A stretch of DNA of 64,000 bases from JAAYYM01 sp964638005 (GTDB taxonomy: Bacteria; Bacillota; Clostridia; Lachnospirales; Lachnospiraceae). Position 1 is the stretch's first letter, and each line of letters begins with the position of its first letter. The stretch is taken from assembly GCA_964638005.1 (NCBI GenBank), contig CAZWXS010000004.1, positions 1 through 64,000 of the forward strand. Direction: 5' to 3'. The notes beneath the pieces are model-generated. The model was not told the DNA's origin and did not search any database. It was given only the letters and a program-made list of their open reading frames with translations. Below, piece after piece: positions 53,439 to 62,348 of the stretch. Both the position numbers and the translations under genes were made by a program.

Positions 53439-53586
53439 CACAGACAGGTCTGTGCGATGACGGACATTCGTCAAATGAGTTTTCGTGCAAGCACGAACTC
53501 ACTGACCCATTGTCAACGCATCCCACAGACAGGTCTGTGCGATGACGGACATTCGTCAAATGAGTTTTCGTGCAAGCACGAACTCA
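53439..53586. repeat. Two exact 63-bp direct repeats of hairpins in the spoIIA leader
   Basis: Bases 53439-53501 recur exactly at 53524-53586 (85-base period). Each copy holds ACAGAC/GTCTGT, TGACG/CGTCA and CGTGC/GCACG stems. CATTGTCA followed by a CGCA-like run recurs before, between and after the copies (about 53425, 53509, 53594). Confidence 0.9.
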
Positions 53587-53603
53587 TTTGACTCATTGTC
53601 AAC

Positions 53604-53637
53604 GCAAAAAGACACGAACCCCTCGCGTTCGTGTCTT
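53604..53637 (-). terminator. Terminator after the TPR/zinc-ribbon gene
   Basis: AAGACACGAAC and GTTCGTGTCTT form a perfect 11-bp stem with a 7-base loop, followed by T5 on the minus strand. Confidence 0.88.
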
Positions 53638-53680
53638 CTTTAGTAGTTTTTAATATGATTTTTTCTGATGAGCGGTATGG

Positions 53681-55108
53681 CTATCCTTCGTAATCGCCCT
53701 CTTCACTGTCTCCTGCTTCTGAGGAAATAAAGCCCTTTGAACTCTCGGCAATATCCGTATCCGGGAATAACTCGATGACCTGCTTGTACAATTCATCTGC
53801 CTTATCCTGATTATTGGAATTCCGATATGCATGCGCCAGATTGTACAATGCACTTCCGTTGGTCTCATCCAGTTCCCATGCCTTTGTCAATTCCGTTATG
53901 GCTGTCTCATTATCTCCTGAATCCAATGCTTCCAGTCCTACATCATAGTATGATTTGGCTGCCTCAGCCTGTACCGCTTCCTTTAGCAAGGTATACAGCT
54001 TGATAAAGGATTGAGACGCGGTTGTCAGATATTCCTCATCAATCTGTTCCAACTGATCCATAACTGCCACGGCGTTTTCGGAATCCTGAATGTATGCCTC
54101 TGCCGCATCTGCCAGAAAATCTGTTGCCTGTGCAACTCCGGTATCTCCTGTAAGTTCTTCGATCTGTGCCTCCTGCTCCTCATTCATTGTCCTAAGTGTA
54201 TCAAGCGCTTCTTCAAGTTCCAGCTTAGACGCTTTTTCTGCCGTCAGTTCTTCACTGACCTTTTTAAATTTCTCATCATTCTTATCTGCTTCAGCCCCGA
54301 CTCTTGCCGGCAGGATCAGAAACCATGCAATCGCAACACCGATGATAATACCGATCACAATGTTGATAACGCTTGAAAATGCCGGTCCCTCCTTCACATA
54401 CATTGGCTGAATGATCGTATCGTTACCGCTCTGATAGGAGTATATATCCTCCTGATTCTTCTTACGTTTTGTCTGCATATGCTCATCGCGTTCGCGAAGC
54501 ATCGTATTGACTTCCTTCAGATAACGAAGTGTCATGGTATTATTAGAATCAATCTGCGCCGCACGGTACAATGTCCGTCTGGCCTTGTCCCAGTCCTCGC
54601 TGTTGATATAGAGCAGTGCGAGCAACTGGTATCCGCAGATTAATTTCGGATTGATGGAAAGCACCTTTTTCAACTGTATGATCGCAAGATCATTGCTTCC
54701 CTGATAGCAGTATGCCAATGCCTGATTATACTTTTTAATGGTCTGGTTGATCGTATCCAATTTGGTTGGATTCGTCTGGATTGCACTCAAATAGTCATCT
54801 GCAATGTTCTTTTTACTCTGAAGATTCTTACTGATGACCCATTCGCTGAATGCGGAGACAGCCTCTCCCATCTCAAAATAGACAAGTCCCAAAAGGTTCC
54901 TTGCCTGTGTATTATTCTTATTGAATTTTAAACTCTGCCGTAAACTTGCAACCGCGCCGGACAGATCCCTAACGCTCGCCTTGTCCAGTGCTTCATTATA
55001 ACACCGGTTGGAAGCATAGATGATCTTCTTATAAACAGTGACATCCGTACCGCATCCGGTGCAGTAATTCTTCTCAGACAAACGACAGCCACATACAAAA
55101 CATTTCAT
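53681..55108 (-). CDS. Zinc-ribbon, TPR and membrane protein
   Basis: The product is 475 residues. An N-terminal zinc ribbon 'CFVCGCRLSEKNYCTGCG' is followed by TPR repeats (about 35-210). A membrane helix (about 245-265, 'VINIVIGIIIGVAIAWFLIL'), a coiled coil (about 275-320) and C-terminal TPRs (about 385-455) follow. Both TPR sets suggest a scaffold on both sides of the membrane; partners are unknown. The ATG overlaps a 48-codon gene by ATGA. Confidence 0.85.
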   Translation of the reverse strand: MKCFVCGCRLSEKNYCTGCGTDVTVYKKIIYASNRCYNEALDKASVRDLSGAVASLRQSLKFNKNNTQARNLLGLVYFEMGEAVSAFSEWVISKNLQSKKNIADDYLSAIQTNPTKLDTINQTIKKYNQALAYCYQGSNDLAIIQLKKVLSINPKLICGYQLLALLYINSEDWDKARRTLYRAAQIDSNNTMTLRYLKEVNTMLRERDEHMQTKRKKNQEDIYSYQSGNDTIIQPMYVKEGPAFSSVINIVIGIIIGVAIAWFLILPARVGAEADKNDEKFKKVSEELTAEKASKLELEEALDTLRTMNEEQEAQIEELTGDTGVAQATDFLADAAEAYIQDSENAVAVMDQLEQIDEEYLTTASQSFIKLYTLLKEAVQAEAAKSYYDVGLEALDSGDNETAITELTKAWELDETNGSALYNLAHAYRNSNNQDKADELYKQVIELFPDTDIAESSKGFISSEAGDSEEGDYEG

Positions 55109-55251
55109 ATTTCCTTGTCCTTTGCCTCTTTGATCATACTCATCAGTACATCAGTCATATCCGTCAGATCATGGTTATATATTGCATCCTCAGCATCTTC
55201 TACTTCAAGACTCGGATGAAATTTCTTCAATTCTTCTTCAAAATTAATCAC
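55105..55251 (-). CDS. Small acidic 48-aa protein, coupled to the TPR gene
   Basis: GGAGG seven bases before a GTG at 55251 opens 48 codons: 'MINFEEELKKFHPSLEVEDAED...' ending 'MSMIKEAKDKEI'. The TGA overlaps the ATG of the TPR gene (ATGA), the classic coupling arrangement. It is acidic and helical, without recognised domain. Good RBS plus coupling argues for a real gene and not chance. Confidence 0.7.
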   Translation of the reverse strand: MINFEEELKKFHPSLEVEDAEDAIYNHDLTDMTDVLMSMIKEAKDKEI

Positions 55252-55281
55252 TGTATTCCCTCCTAAAAGGATTATGATATA

Positions 55282-56676
55282 TCAGACAGTCAGTGACCTC
55301 GTGGAAACACCTGCCTGTCCGGCATCTCTGTAGAACTCTGCATAACTGGTATCACTCGTCAATACTTTGACCTGATCATCGATCACAATCTGCGTACCGG
55401 CATAAGCCTTGTGATTCACCTTGATGACAGCATGCTTTGCCGTCTCCATAGTGCTCGCAATCTTATCAAGCTCTTCCTTCGCACGCTCTATCATCTTATT
55501 TTCTCTTGTAACCTTCTTTTTGGCTTGAGAAATCTTGGCGGCTATGCTTCCTTCATTCATGATGTCCTTCTTTTCCTTAGCCAACGCTGCCTGTTCTTCC
55601 TTTGCCTTTTCGATGCTGGTACGAGCCATCGCAATTTTGACAGATAACATGTGTTCTCTATTCTTCATAGCTTCACTGACTCCGGTTGCCACTATGGTCT
55701 TTAATCCAACATCATTTCCGATTTCTGCACTCGTGATACCGGCAACCGCATACGCGCTGCCGCCCACCAGATGTCCCCGCTTTCCGGATACCGTAATAAA
55801 GCCGCCCGCCTTGACATCACAATTCATGATGACATTGGCCTGTACATTTTGTCCCGCTTCAATCGTTGTATATTCAATGAAATCCGCATAAACGCTTCCG
55901 CCTGCCGCAATCTTTGCTTTCTGACCGCCCTGCATGCCCTTGCGAATGACAATATCACCATTCGCCGTTAATTTTGCTGCCTCCACATGACCGCCGATCG
56001 TAATACTCTTTGTTGCCCGAATCACAACGCCTGATTCCACATTGCCGGATACGATGACATCACCTCTAAAATCAATCTTTCCCGTAATCAAGTCCACGTC
56101 GCCGCGTACTTCATATACATCCTTGACCTCGAGGTAATATTCCTTATATTCCACCTTGCCTTCGACCGTAGCTGTATAAATCAGACCGTCCTCAGAACGT
56201 TCAAAGCCCTTGCCTCGAAGCACCGGCAGATCCTTTGCAGGCTTCGGTTTGGAAACCTTGCCTTTAATGTCGATTCCCTGTTCACCCTGTACCGGCGGAT
56301 GATAAATAGCCAGCACATCACCCATGGTAATATTCTGAATCAGGCTCATACTTTGGTAATCTACAGAACCGTCAGAACGGATGACCGGTCTCCTTGCTAT
56401 GTCTTCTGCATTGAATTTGAACTCATAGTACCCATTGGTACCATTCACGCTTTCCGTCCCCTCTGCGACCTTGACCTCACGTAAATAGACACCCTTCTTA
56501 ACCATAGCTTCTATGTTTGAATAAATAACACCCGCTATGACACCATTTTGTTTCAGATACTCGATAATCTGCTCACTCGAATAAAACTCCCCCGGAGCCG
56601 GTGCTCCGAGAAACAGGTAAGCCGACATATTATCAGGTGAAATTTTTACATAAGTTGAAGCACTCAGTTCCGGCAT
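55282..56676 (-). CDS. FapA (DUF342) family protein
   Basis: The product is 464 residues. An N-terminal domain (about 1-170) is followed by a Gly-rich beta-helix (about 180-335), with repeats such as 'VRGDVDLITGKIDFRGDVIVSGNVESGVVIRA', and then a long coiled coil (about 345-415). This is the FapA/DUF342 order. Such proteins have been linked to cell-surface or regulatory functions; no specific role can be given. It precedes the 48-aa and TPR genes by about 30 bases, a probable operon. Confidence 0.88.
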   Translation of the reverse strand: MPELSASTYVKISPDNMSAYLFLGAPAPGEFYSSEQIIEYLKQNGVIAGVIYSNIEAMVKKGVYLREVKVAEGTESVNGTNGYYEFKFNAEDIARRPVIRSDGSVDYQSMSLIQNITMGDVLAIYHPPVQGEQGIDIKGKVSKPKPAKDLPVLRGKGFERSEDGLIYTATVEGKVEYKEYYLEVKDVYEVRGDVDLITGKIDFRGDVIVSGNVESGVVIRATKSITIGGHVEAAKLTANGDIVIRKGMQGGQKAKIAAGGSVYADFIEYTTIEAGQNVQANVIMNCDVKAGGFITVSGKRGHLVGGSAYAVAGITSAEIGNDVGLKTIVATGVSEAMKNREHMLSVKIAMARTSIEKAKEEQAALAKEKKDIMNEGSIAAKISQAKKKVTRENKMIERAKEELDKIASTMETAKHAVIKVNHKAYAGTQIVIDDQVKVLTSDTSYAEFYRDAGQAGVSTRSLTV

Positions 56677-56751
56677 GTACCATACCTCCGACAGATAACC
56701 AAAAGTTCCGTTCTCATTTTATCACGAATCGATACGCTTAGCAATCTGCTG

Positions 56752-59505
56752 CTAACCAAAAATTTCTATACGTTTCGACTTGTTCAGCTGCGCCAGCCGT
56801 TCACGTACCTTTTCCAGCATCGGTGTATACTTGAGAAGTTTGTCCATTTCCGCATCCACCTTGGCTTTTGGCGCTTTTTCTGCAAAATTCTTATTATTGA
56901 GCATACCGTTGACACGTTCGATCTCTGCCATCAACCGCTTCTCTTCTTTCTGCAGACGTTCAATTTCTTGTGTTATGTCAACCAACTCAGCAAACGGAAT
57001 ATAAATCACAGCTTCTTCCAGCACTACTGATACCGCATCATCATCAATCCCGCTTCTGTCCGCCTGAATCTGAACGTCACTTGCATATGCCAGCGATGCA
57101 AAGAAAAGTCCTCCGTCGGTAAAAGTCTTGATGATATGCTGACTCTTGGTCACAATATATACTTTCGCCTTCCTGCTCGGTGCAACATTCATCTCTGCCC
57201 TAACATTTCTGATACCGCGCACCGCTTCCTTAATCGTCTCAATCGCCGCAACCTCTTCCGAGAATAACCAGTCTGCACGATACTGTGGCCATGCAGAAAT
57301 CATAATTGATTCTTCTTCATTTTGTAAAGTACAAAAGATTTCCTCTGTCACAAACGGAATATAGGGATGCAACAGCTTCAGCGCTCCGATCAGAACAGTC
57401 TTCAGCGTCCACAATGCTGCTGTCTTTGATTCCATATCTGCCTCTTCCTTGTTGTAAAGACGCGGCTTGACCATCTCAATGTACCAGTCACAGAATTCAT
57501 CCCAGATGAAATCATAAACCTTTTGTACGGCAATTCCAAGTTCATAAGCCTCCATGTTATCTGTTACTTCTCTCACTACATAATTAAACTTTGAAAGAAT
57601 CCATCTGTCAACAGGCTGCAGCTGCTCAGCAGGTACCTCTGCAGGCACTTCATAACCTTCCATATTCATCATGATAAAGCGGCTGGCATTCCATACTTTA
57701 TTTGCAAAATTACGGTTTGCTTCCACTCTTTCATAATAGAAACGCATATCATTACCCGGTGCATTACCCGTAATCAATGTCAGACGCAGAGCATCTGCAC
57801 CGTACTGGTCGATAATCTCAAGCGGATCGATACCGTTTCCGAGAGATTTGCTCATCTTTCTTCCTTGTGAATCACGGATCAGACCATGAATCAATACCGT
57901 ATGGAACGGTGAGCGCTCCATATTCTCTATTCCTGAAAATACCATTCTGATAACCCAGAAGAATATGATGTCATAGCCTGTAATCAAGACATCTGTCGGA
58001 TAGAAATAATCCAGATCCTCCGTCTTCTCCGGCCAGCCAAGTGTCGAAAACGGCCACAGTGCTGAAGAAAACCATGTATCCAGCGTGTCCGGATCCTGTG
58101 TCATCGTAGTACATCCGCATTTCGGACAATGATCCGGTGCTTCCTTTGCTACAACAATCTCACCGCAGTCTGCACAATAGTAAGCGGGAATCCTATGACC
58201 CCACCAGAGCTGACGGCTGATACACCAGTCTCTGATATTCTCCAGCCAATGCAAATAAATCTTGTCAAAACGCTCCGGCACAAATTTGAGTTCACCGAGT
58301 TCGGACTTTTCGCCTGCCCTTGTTGCCCGCAGTACCTCGATCGCCGGCTTTGCAAGTTCTTCCATAGCCACGAACCACTGCTGCTTTGCCATCGGCTCTA
58401 TCGTAGTCTTGCAACGATCATGTGTTCCTACATTATGCGTGTGTTCCTCGATCTTCTCCAAAAATCCCAGTGTCATCAAATCGTCAACGATTTTCTTCCT
58501 TGCAATATAATTATTCATACCCTGATATTTTCCACCCTGCTCGTTAATGGTGGCATCATCATTGAATACATTGATCAAGGCAAGATTATGACGTTTCCCC
58601 ACTTCAAAGTCATTAGGATCATGTGCAGGTGTTATTTTAACCACGCCCGTACCAAACTCCTGATCCACATATGCATCCGCAATGACAGGAATCTCTCTGT
58701 TTACGAGCGGCAGCAAAACTGTCTTTCCAATCAGTTCCTGATAACGTTCATCCTCCGGATTGACTGCCAACGCAGTATCACCCAGCATCGTTTCCGGACG
58801 AGTTGTTGCTACAATGACATATTCAGACTCATCTGCAGCCATCGCTTCGCCTGCCTTTGCCGCATCTGCTGCAGAGGTTCCTACGATCGGATATCTGATA
58901 TGCCAGAAGTGTCCCGCCTGTTCTTCATATTCCACCTCGGCATCCGATATCGTCGTCTGACACACCGGACACCAGTTAATGATTCGGTTTCCTTTATATA
59001 TCAATCCTTTTTTATATAATTTGATAAATACTTCTTCTACTGCTGCAGAACATCCTTCATCCATTGTAAAGCGTTCCCGCTCCCAATCACATGAAGATCC
59101 TATTTTCTTAAGCTGTTCAACAATCGTGTGACCATATTCCTCACGCCATTCCCAGGTTCTCTTCAAAAAGCCCTCACGTCCGAGTTCTGCCTTGTCGATT
59201 CCCTCTGCCTTTAAAGCTTCCGTAACCTTAACCTCTGTCGAAATGGCAGCATGATCCGTCCCCGGTACCCACAGCGCATTATATCCCTGCATCCGCTTAA
59301 AACGAATAAGGATATCCTGCATCGTATTGTCCAGAGCATGTCCCATATGCAGTTTGCCCGTGATATTCGGCGGCGGCATCACGATCGTGAACGGTTTTTT
59401 GCTGCGATCCACCTCTGCATGAAAATATTTCTTCTCCATCCATTTCTGATACAATCTGTCTTCAAGACCATGAGGGTCATAGGTCTTTGCCAATTCTTTG
59501 CTCAT
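56752..59505 (-). CDS. valS: Valyl-tRNA synthetase
   Basis: This 917-residue class-I synthetase starts at the ATG at 59505 (AGGAAGG nine bases upstream). 'PPPNITGKLHMGHAL' holds the HIGH motif and 'GRKMSKSLGNGIDP' the KMSKS motif. An editing domain and a C-terminal coiled-coil arm (last about 70 residues) are present. It charges tRNA-Val. It is controlled by the T-box leader upstream. Confidence 0.97.
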   Translation of the reverse strand: MSKELAKTYDPHGLEDRLYQKWMEKKYFHAEVDRSKKPFTIVMPPPNITGKLHMGHALDNTMQDILIRFKRMQGYNALWVPGTDHAAISTEVKVTEALKAEGIDKAELGREGFLKRTWEWREEYGHTIVEQLKKIGSSCDWERERFTMDEGCSAAVEEVFIKLYKKGLIYKGNRIINWCPVCQTTISDAEVEYEEQAGHFWHIRYPIVGTSAADAAKAGEAMAADESEYVIVATTRPETMLGDTALAVNPEDERYQELIGKTVLLPLVNREIPVIADAYVDQEFGTGVVKITPAHDPNDFEVGKRHNLALINVFNDDATINEQGGKYQGMNNYIARKKIVDDLMTLGFLEKIEEHTHNVGTHDRCKTTIEPMAKQQWFVAMEELAKPAIEVLRATRAGEKSELGELKFVPERFDKIYLHWLENIRDWCISRQLWWGHRIPAYYCADCGEIVVAKEAPDHCPKCGCTTMTQDPDTLDTWFSSALWPFSTLGWPEKTEDLDYFYPTDVLITGYDIIFFWVIRMVFSGIENMERSPFHTVLIHGLIRDSQGRKMSKSLGNGIDPLEIIDQYGADALRLTLITGNAPGNDMRFYYERVEANRNFANKVWNASRFIMMNMEGYEVPAEVPAEQLQPVDRWILSKFNYVVREVTDNMEAYELGIAVQKVYDFIWDEFCDWYIEMVKPRLYNKEEADMESKTAALWTLKTVLIGALKLLHPYIPFVTEEIFCTLQNEEESIMISAWPQYRADWLFSEEVAAIETIKEAVRGIRNVRAEMNVAPSRKAKVYIVTKSQHIIKTFTDGGLFFASLAYASDVQIQADRSGIDDDAVSVVLEEAVIYIPFAELVDITQEIERLQKEEKRLMAEIERVNGMLNNKNFAEKAPKAKVDAEMDKLLKYTPMLEKVRERLAQLNKSKRIEIFG

Positions 59506-59569
59506 ATTCATCATCCTTCCTGTGCCATACAATACCGCACCATACCATATACTTCATCACTACATGCAT

Positions 59570-59850
59570 AAAGAACGCCCTCTGCTGCAATTTACACTAC
59601 AGCAAAGGGCGCAATCATCATCACACGGTACCACCTTCATTTATCACTCAAGGTCCGCTAACGGGGACAAGGCGTGCACTTCTACTTTGCATTCCGAAAC
59701 ATAATTCCATGCCGGTTCAAAGTGCCGATTCAAAAGCTACCTTCCGTATATCTTTCCTCAAGCAGCCTCTCAGCCGGTGAACTGCTCTCTCTGTTAAGAG
59801 TATATACGTACTCCTCTTTCTCACTATCTTTATTCATATAGATATATCAT
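59570..59850 (-). promoter_or_regulatory. T-box riboswitch of valS, with terminator
   Basis: On the minus strand, the T-box sequence GGTGGTACCGTGTGA (59621-59635) is canonical. It is followed by the terminator stem CGCCCTTTGCTG/CAGCAGAGGGCG (59576-59611) and a T-rich run. Upstream lies stem I with AGAGAGCAGTTC and GAGAGGCTGC blocks. A GUA triplet (59738-59740) sits where the specifier is expected, matching valine. Uncharged tRNA-Val should favour the antiterminator. Confidence 0.93.
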
Positions 59851-59858
59851 TGTTTTAT

Positions 59859-59887
59859 ATCATAAATCACGTTCATGCCTTTGTCAA
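59859..59887 (-). promoter_or_regulatory. Promoter of the valS T-box leader
   Basis: On the minus strand, TTGACA (59882-59887), 17 bases and TATGAT (59859-59864) form a near-consensus sigma-A promoter. Confidence 0.8.
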
Positions 59888-59901
59888 GAAAATTCCTGCT
59901 G

Positions 59902-60855
59902 TCATACATGTAATAAGCGGTCTGCAGCCAGTTTGACGGCACCTGTGACCGGCGGTTCATTTAATATGCAGGGATAAGCATCGGGAGCACATGCATGCAC
60001 CGCACGCATATAAGCATCAATCAGCAAAGGCTCCTCTGTACGAAACAAACTTCCGATCAATACCATCGGTACATGTTCTTTCTCCATATGAAGCCTTTTG
60101 ATCAGTCCTGCTGCATACTCGCCCTCTGTTTGACCCATATAGTCAATCATCTTTTGACATACAGCATCCCCTTTTCGAGCCTCTGTAAATACAGCAATCG
60201 GAATCTGAAAACGTTGCTCCCGTGTCATCAGGTCATGACGTAGAACCGTACAGACTGCCTCCATATCCGTTGTCTGAAAGATTTCGGGAATGACGGATTC
60301 CAAAGAAGTCTTACAGCCTGTCCCTTCGTCGGAACGGAATGCACAATGTAAAGCCTCCTCTACCAGTTCACCGCCACCGCCGTAATTACCTGTTATATAA
60401 TCCAGATTGCGCAGGATTCCCTTCTCTCCGTTACGGTTACGTCCTGCATGTCCGGCTCCGGTTCCGCATATGGAGACAATACCGACATTATCCTCTGTTG
60501 CTGCCCTCAGGCCGATCCACGCATCATGCATAACCTCAAACGGTACTTCTCCCATAATCTTTGCCACCAACGGATTCAGTACTGCATAGTCTTCGGCCGA
60601 ATCTGCTCCTGACATACCAAAAACCGCATAAGAAATATCAGACAGCGTAAGAAAATCTTGCTCGGAAATTGCATTTTCATTCCGCTTTGCAAGTGCGTCC
60701 TCTATGGCTTTTTGCAATGACACGCGTGTCGTTTCTGTGCCGCAGACCTGATAGTTAGCGGCTCCGCCAAATCCCTCCGCCAAAATATGACCATGTTCAT
60801 CTCCGATAGCTGCATGCGTCTTTGTTCCGCCTGCATCAATTCCCAATACATACAT
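59902..60855 (-). CDS. BadF/BadG-type sugar kinase (N-acetylglucosamine kinase-like)
   Basis: The product is 317 residues of the ASKHA fold. 'LGIDAGGTKTHAAIGDEHG' is the phosphate-1 loop, and 'GIVSICGTGAGHAGRNRNG' is phosphate-2. The family includes eukaryotic-type GlcNAc kinases and bacterial homologs. RBS AGGAGG. It is cotranscribed after the GH4 gene (14 bases apart), which suggests a role in phosphorylating a sugar released from a glycoside; the exact sugar is inferred. Confidence 0.85.
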   Translation of the reverse strand: MYVLGIDAGGTKTHAAIGDEHGHILAEGFGGAANYQVCGTETTRVSLQKAIEDALAKRNENAISEQDFLTLSDISYAVFGMSGADSAEDYAVLNPLVAKIMGEVPFEVMHDAWIGLRAATEDNVGIVSICGTGAGHAGRNRNGEKGILRNLDYITGNYGGGGELVEEALHCAFRSDEGTGCKTSLESVIPEIFQTTDMEAVCTVLRHDLMTREQRFQIPIAVFTEARKGDAVCQKMIDYMGQTEGEYAAGLIKRLHMEKEHVPMVLIGSLFRTEEPLLIDAYMRAVHACAPDAYPCILNEPPVTGAVKLAADRLLHV

Positions 60856-60869
60856 AGCAGCCTCCTGTC

Positions 60870-62243
60870 TCAGTGCACAAATCTCGTCAAATGCGCCTTG
60901 TGTGCTTCATACAGCTCTTCAAACACCTGAACCGCCGTCTCTCTGTTTCCGATGAGGGGATTGGTTGTAAGTGCCTGTACCGCAAGCTCTTTGTCTCCGT
61001 GTACCGCCGCCTCTATCGTCAGTCTTTCATATTCCTTGATCTTCTTCACCAACTGCATGAACTCTGCCTGTTGTGCCTGGTAGCATTCCCGTATATCTGC
61101 TCTGTCTTCTGTGATTGCAATCGGAGTTGCGCCCTTACTGCTGATGATACAGTTCGTCTCAATGACCGCATCCGCCGGCAATTCCGGTATTATATTCCCG
61201 TTCAGGGTATCCACCGTCTGTATATCACATGCGTTATTAAATATACTGTTCACAAGATTGATTGCTGCCTCCGAGTATCTGGAACCGCCTCTCTTGGATA
61301 GCTCTGCGGGCTTTTCCTCCAGATTGGTATCTCGATACTTCTCGAACAAGGCTTTCTCGACTGCCTGTACCTGATTCGCACGTGTTCCCTTGCCGACAGC
61401 GACACTTTCCTGTTCTTCCTTCACCATTTCATTTGTAAAATAGAAATACTGCATATAAGGAGACAGCATTGCTCCCATTGCAGCTGCCTTTTCATCCATT
61501 CCGGCAATCTTATTGATATTCTTAACAACTCCCTCTGCCTTACGAACCTTCAGCACTTCCTCGATATAATCATGTCCATGCTCCATGCCCGGTATGTCTG
61601 CATTCTCCTTCAGGTACACATGAGGCATGATACTCAGATGATTCAATCCGACAAATCTGCAGTCAAGATCTCCTTCTGCTACGGACTCTCCCAATCGCTC
61701 TGCCGCATCATGGCACATATTAATCGGACAATTGCATAATCCGATGCATTTTACCTTCGTATACTTATTGACCGCTTCGGTCACTATTCCTGCGGGATTT
61801 GTAAAGTTGATCAACCATGCATCCTTACATACCTTCTCCATATCAGCACAGATGTCCAACAATACAGGAATGGTTCTGAGCGCCTTAAAACAGCCTCCGG
61901 CTCCTGTAGTCTCCTGTCCGACCAAACCGTATTTCAACGGAATCCTTTCATCCTGATTACGTGCTTCGAGACCACCTACGCGCAGCTGAGTAATCACAAA
62001 ATCAGCTCCTGCAAGTCCCTTCATCCTATCAAATGTATATGATACCTGAATATCCATCCCCGCCTTGCTCAGCATACGCTTCACAAACGCAGTATTGATT
62101 TCAACCTTTTCCTTACCTGCCGGAATATCAATCAATACGATTTCCTTCACGGGCAATGTCTCTCTGTGTAATATAACCCCATCAATCAGTTCCGGTGTAT
62201 AGCTGCTTCCACCGCCAATGATTACCAGCTTCAAATCCTTCAT
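60870..62243 (-). CDS. GH4 family 6-phospho-beta-glucosidase
   Basis: The product is 457 residues. N-terminal 'LVIIGGGSSYTPELIDG' binds NAD, and 'GLCNCPINMCHD' is the metal-binding Cys/His motif of GH4. 'NHLSIMPHVYLK' and 'TNPAGIVTEAV' support the 6-phospho-beta-glucosidase (LicH/ChbF-like) subgroup. GH4 uses NAD and Mn with a redox-assisted elimination. Neither a PTS nor an ABC transporter is in the window. Confidence 0.92.
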   Translation of the reverse strand: MKDLKLVIIGGGSSYTPELIDGVILHRETLPVKEIVLIDIPAGKEKVEINTAFVKRMLSKAGMDIQVSYTFDRMKGLAGADFVITQLRVGGLEARNQDERIPLKYGLVGQETTGAGGCFKALRTIPVLLDICADMEKVCKDAWLINFTNPAGIVTEAVNKYTKVKCIGLCNCPINMCHDAAERLGESVAEGDLDCRFVGLNHLSIMPHVYLKENADIPGMEHGHDYIEEVLKVRKAEGVVKNINKIAGMDEKAAAMGAMLSPYMQYFYFTNEMVKEEQESVAVGKGTRANQVQAVEKALFEKYRDTNLEEKPAELSKRGGSRYSEAAINLVNSIFNNACDIQTVDTLNGNIIPELPADAVIETNCIISSKGATPIAITEDRADIRECYQAQQAEFMQLVKKIKEYERLTIEAAVHGDKELAVQALTTNPLIGNRETAVQVFEELYEAHKAHLTRFVH

Positions 62244-62286
62244 ATTAAGTACCTCCTCTAAATAATTATATATACTATCATACCAA

Positions 62287-62321
62287 AAAACAGAGATAAG
62301 AACTATCCTTATCTCTGTTTT
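62287..62321. terminator. Terminator between GH4 and the Gln-rich protein gene
   Basis: AAAACAGAGATAAG and CTTATCTCTGTTTT form a perfect 14-bp stem with A and T runs on either side, so it works in either direction. For the same-strand genes it ends the upstream Gln-rich protein gene. Confidence 0.85.
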
Positions 62322-62348
62322 TAATAAAATAATGTGTGCTATTTTATA

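Noticed and set aside
53439..53586. spoIIA-leader repeats as part of the TGACRAATGTCA regulon
   Set aside because: GACATTCGTCA occurs in each copy, but within a longer hairpin repeat; the match is probably coincidental.
53439..53586. CRISPR array or prophage attachment site
   Set aside because: Only two copies, each internally palindromic; no integrase or cas gene nearby.
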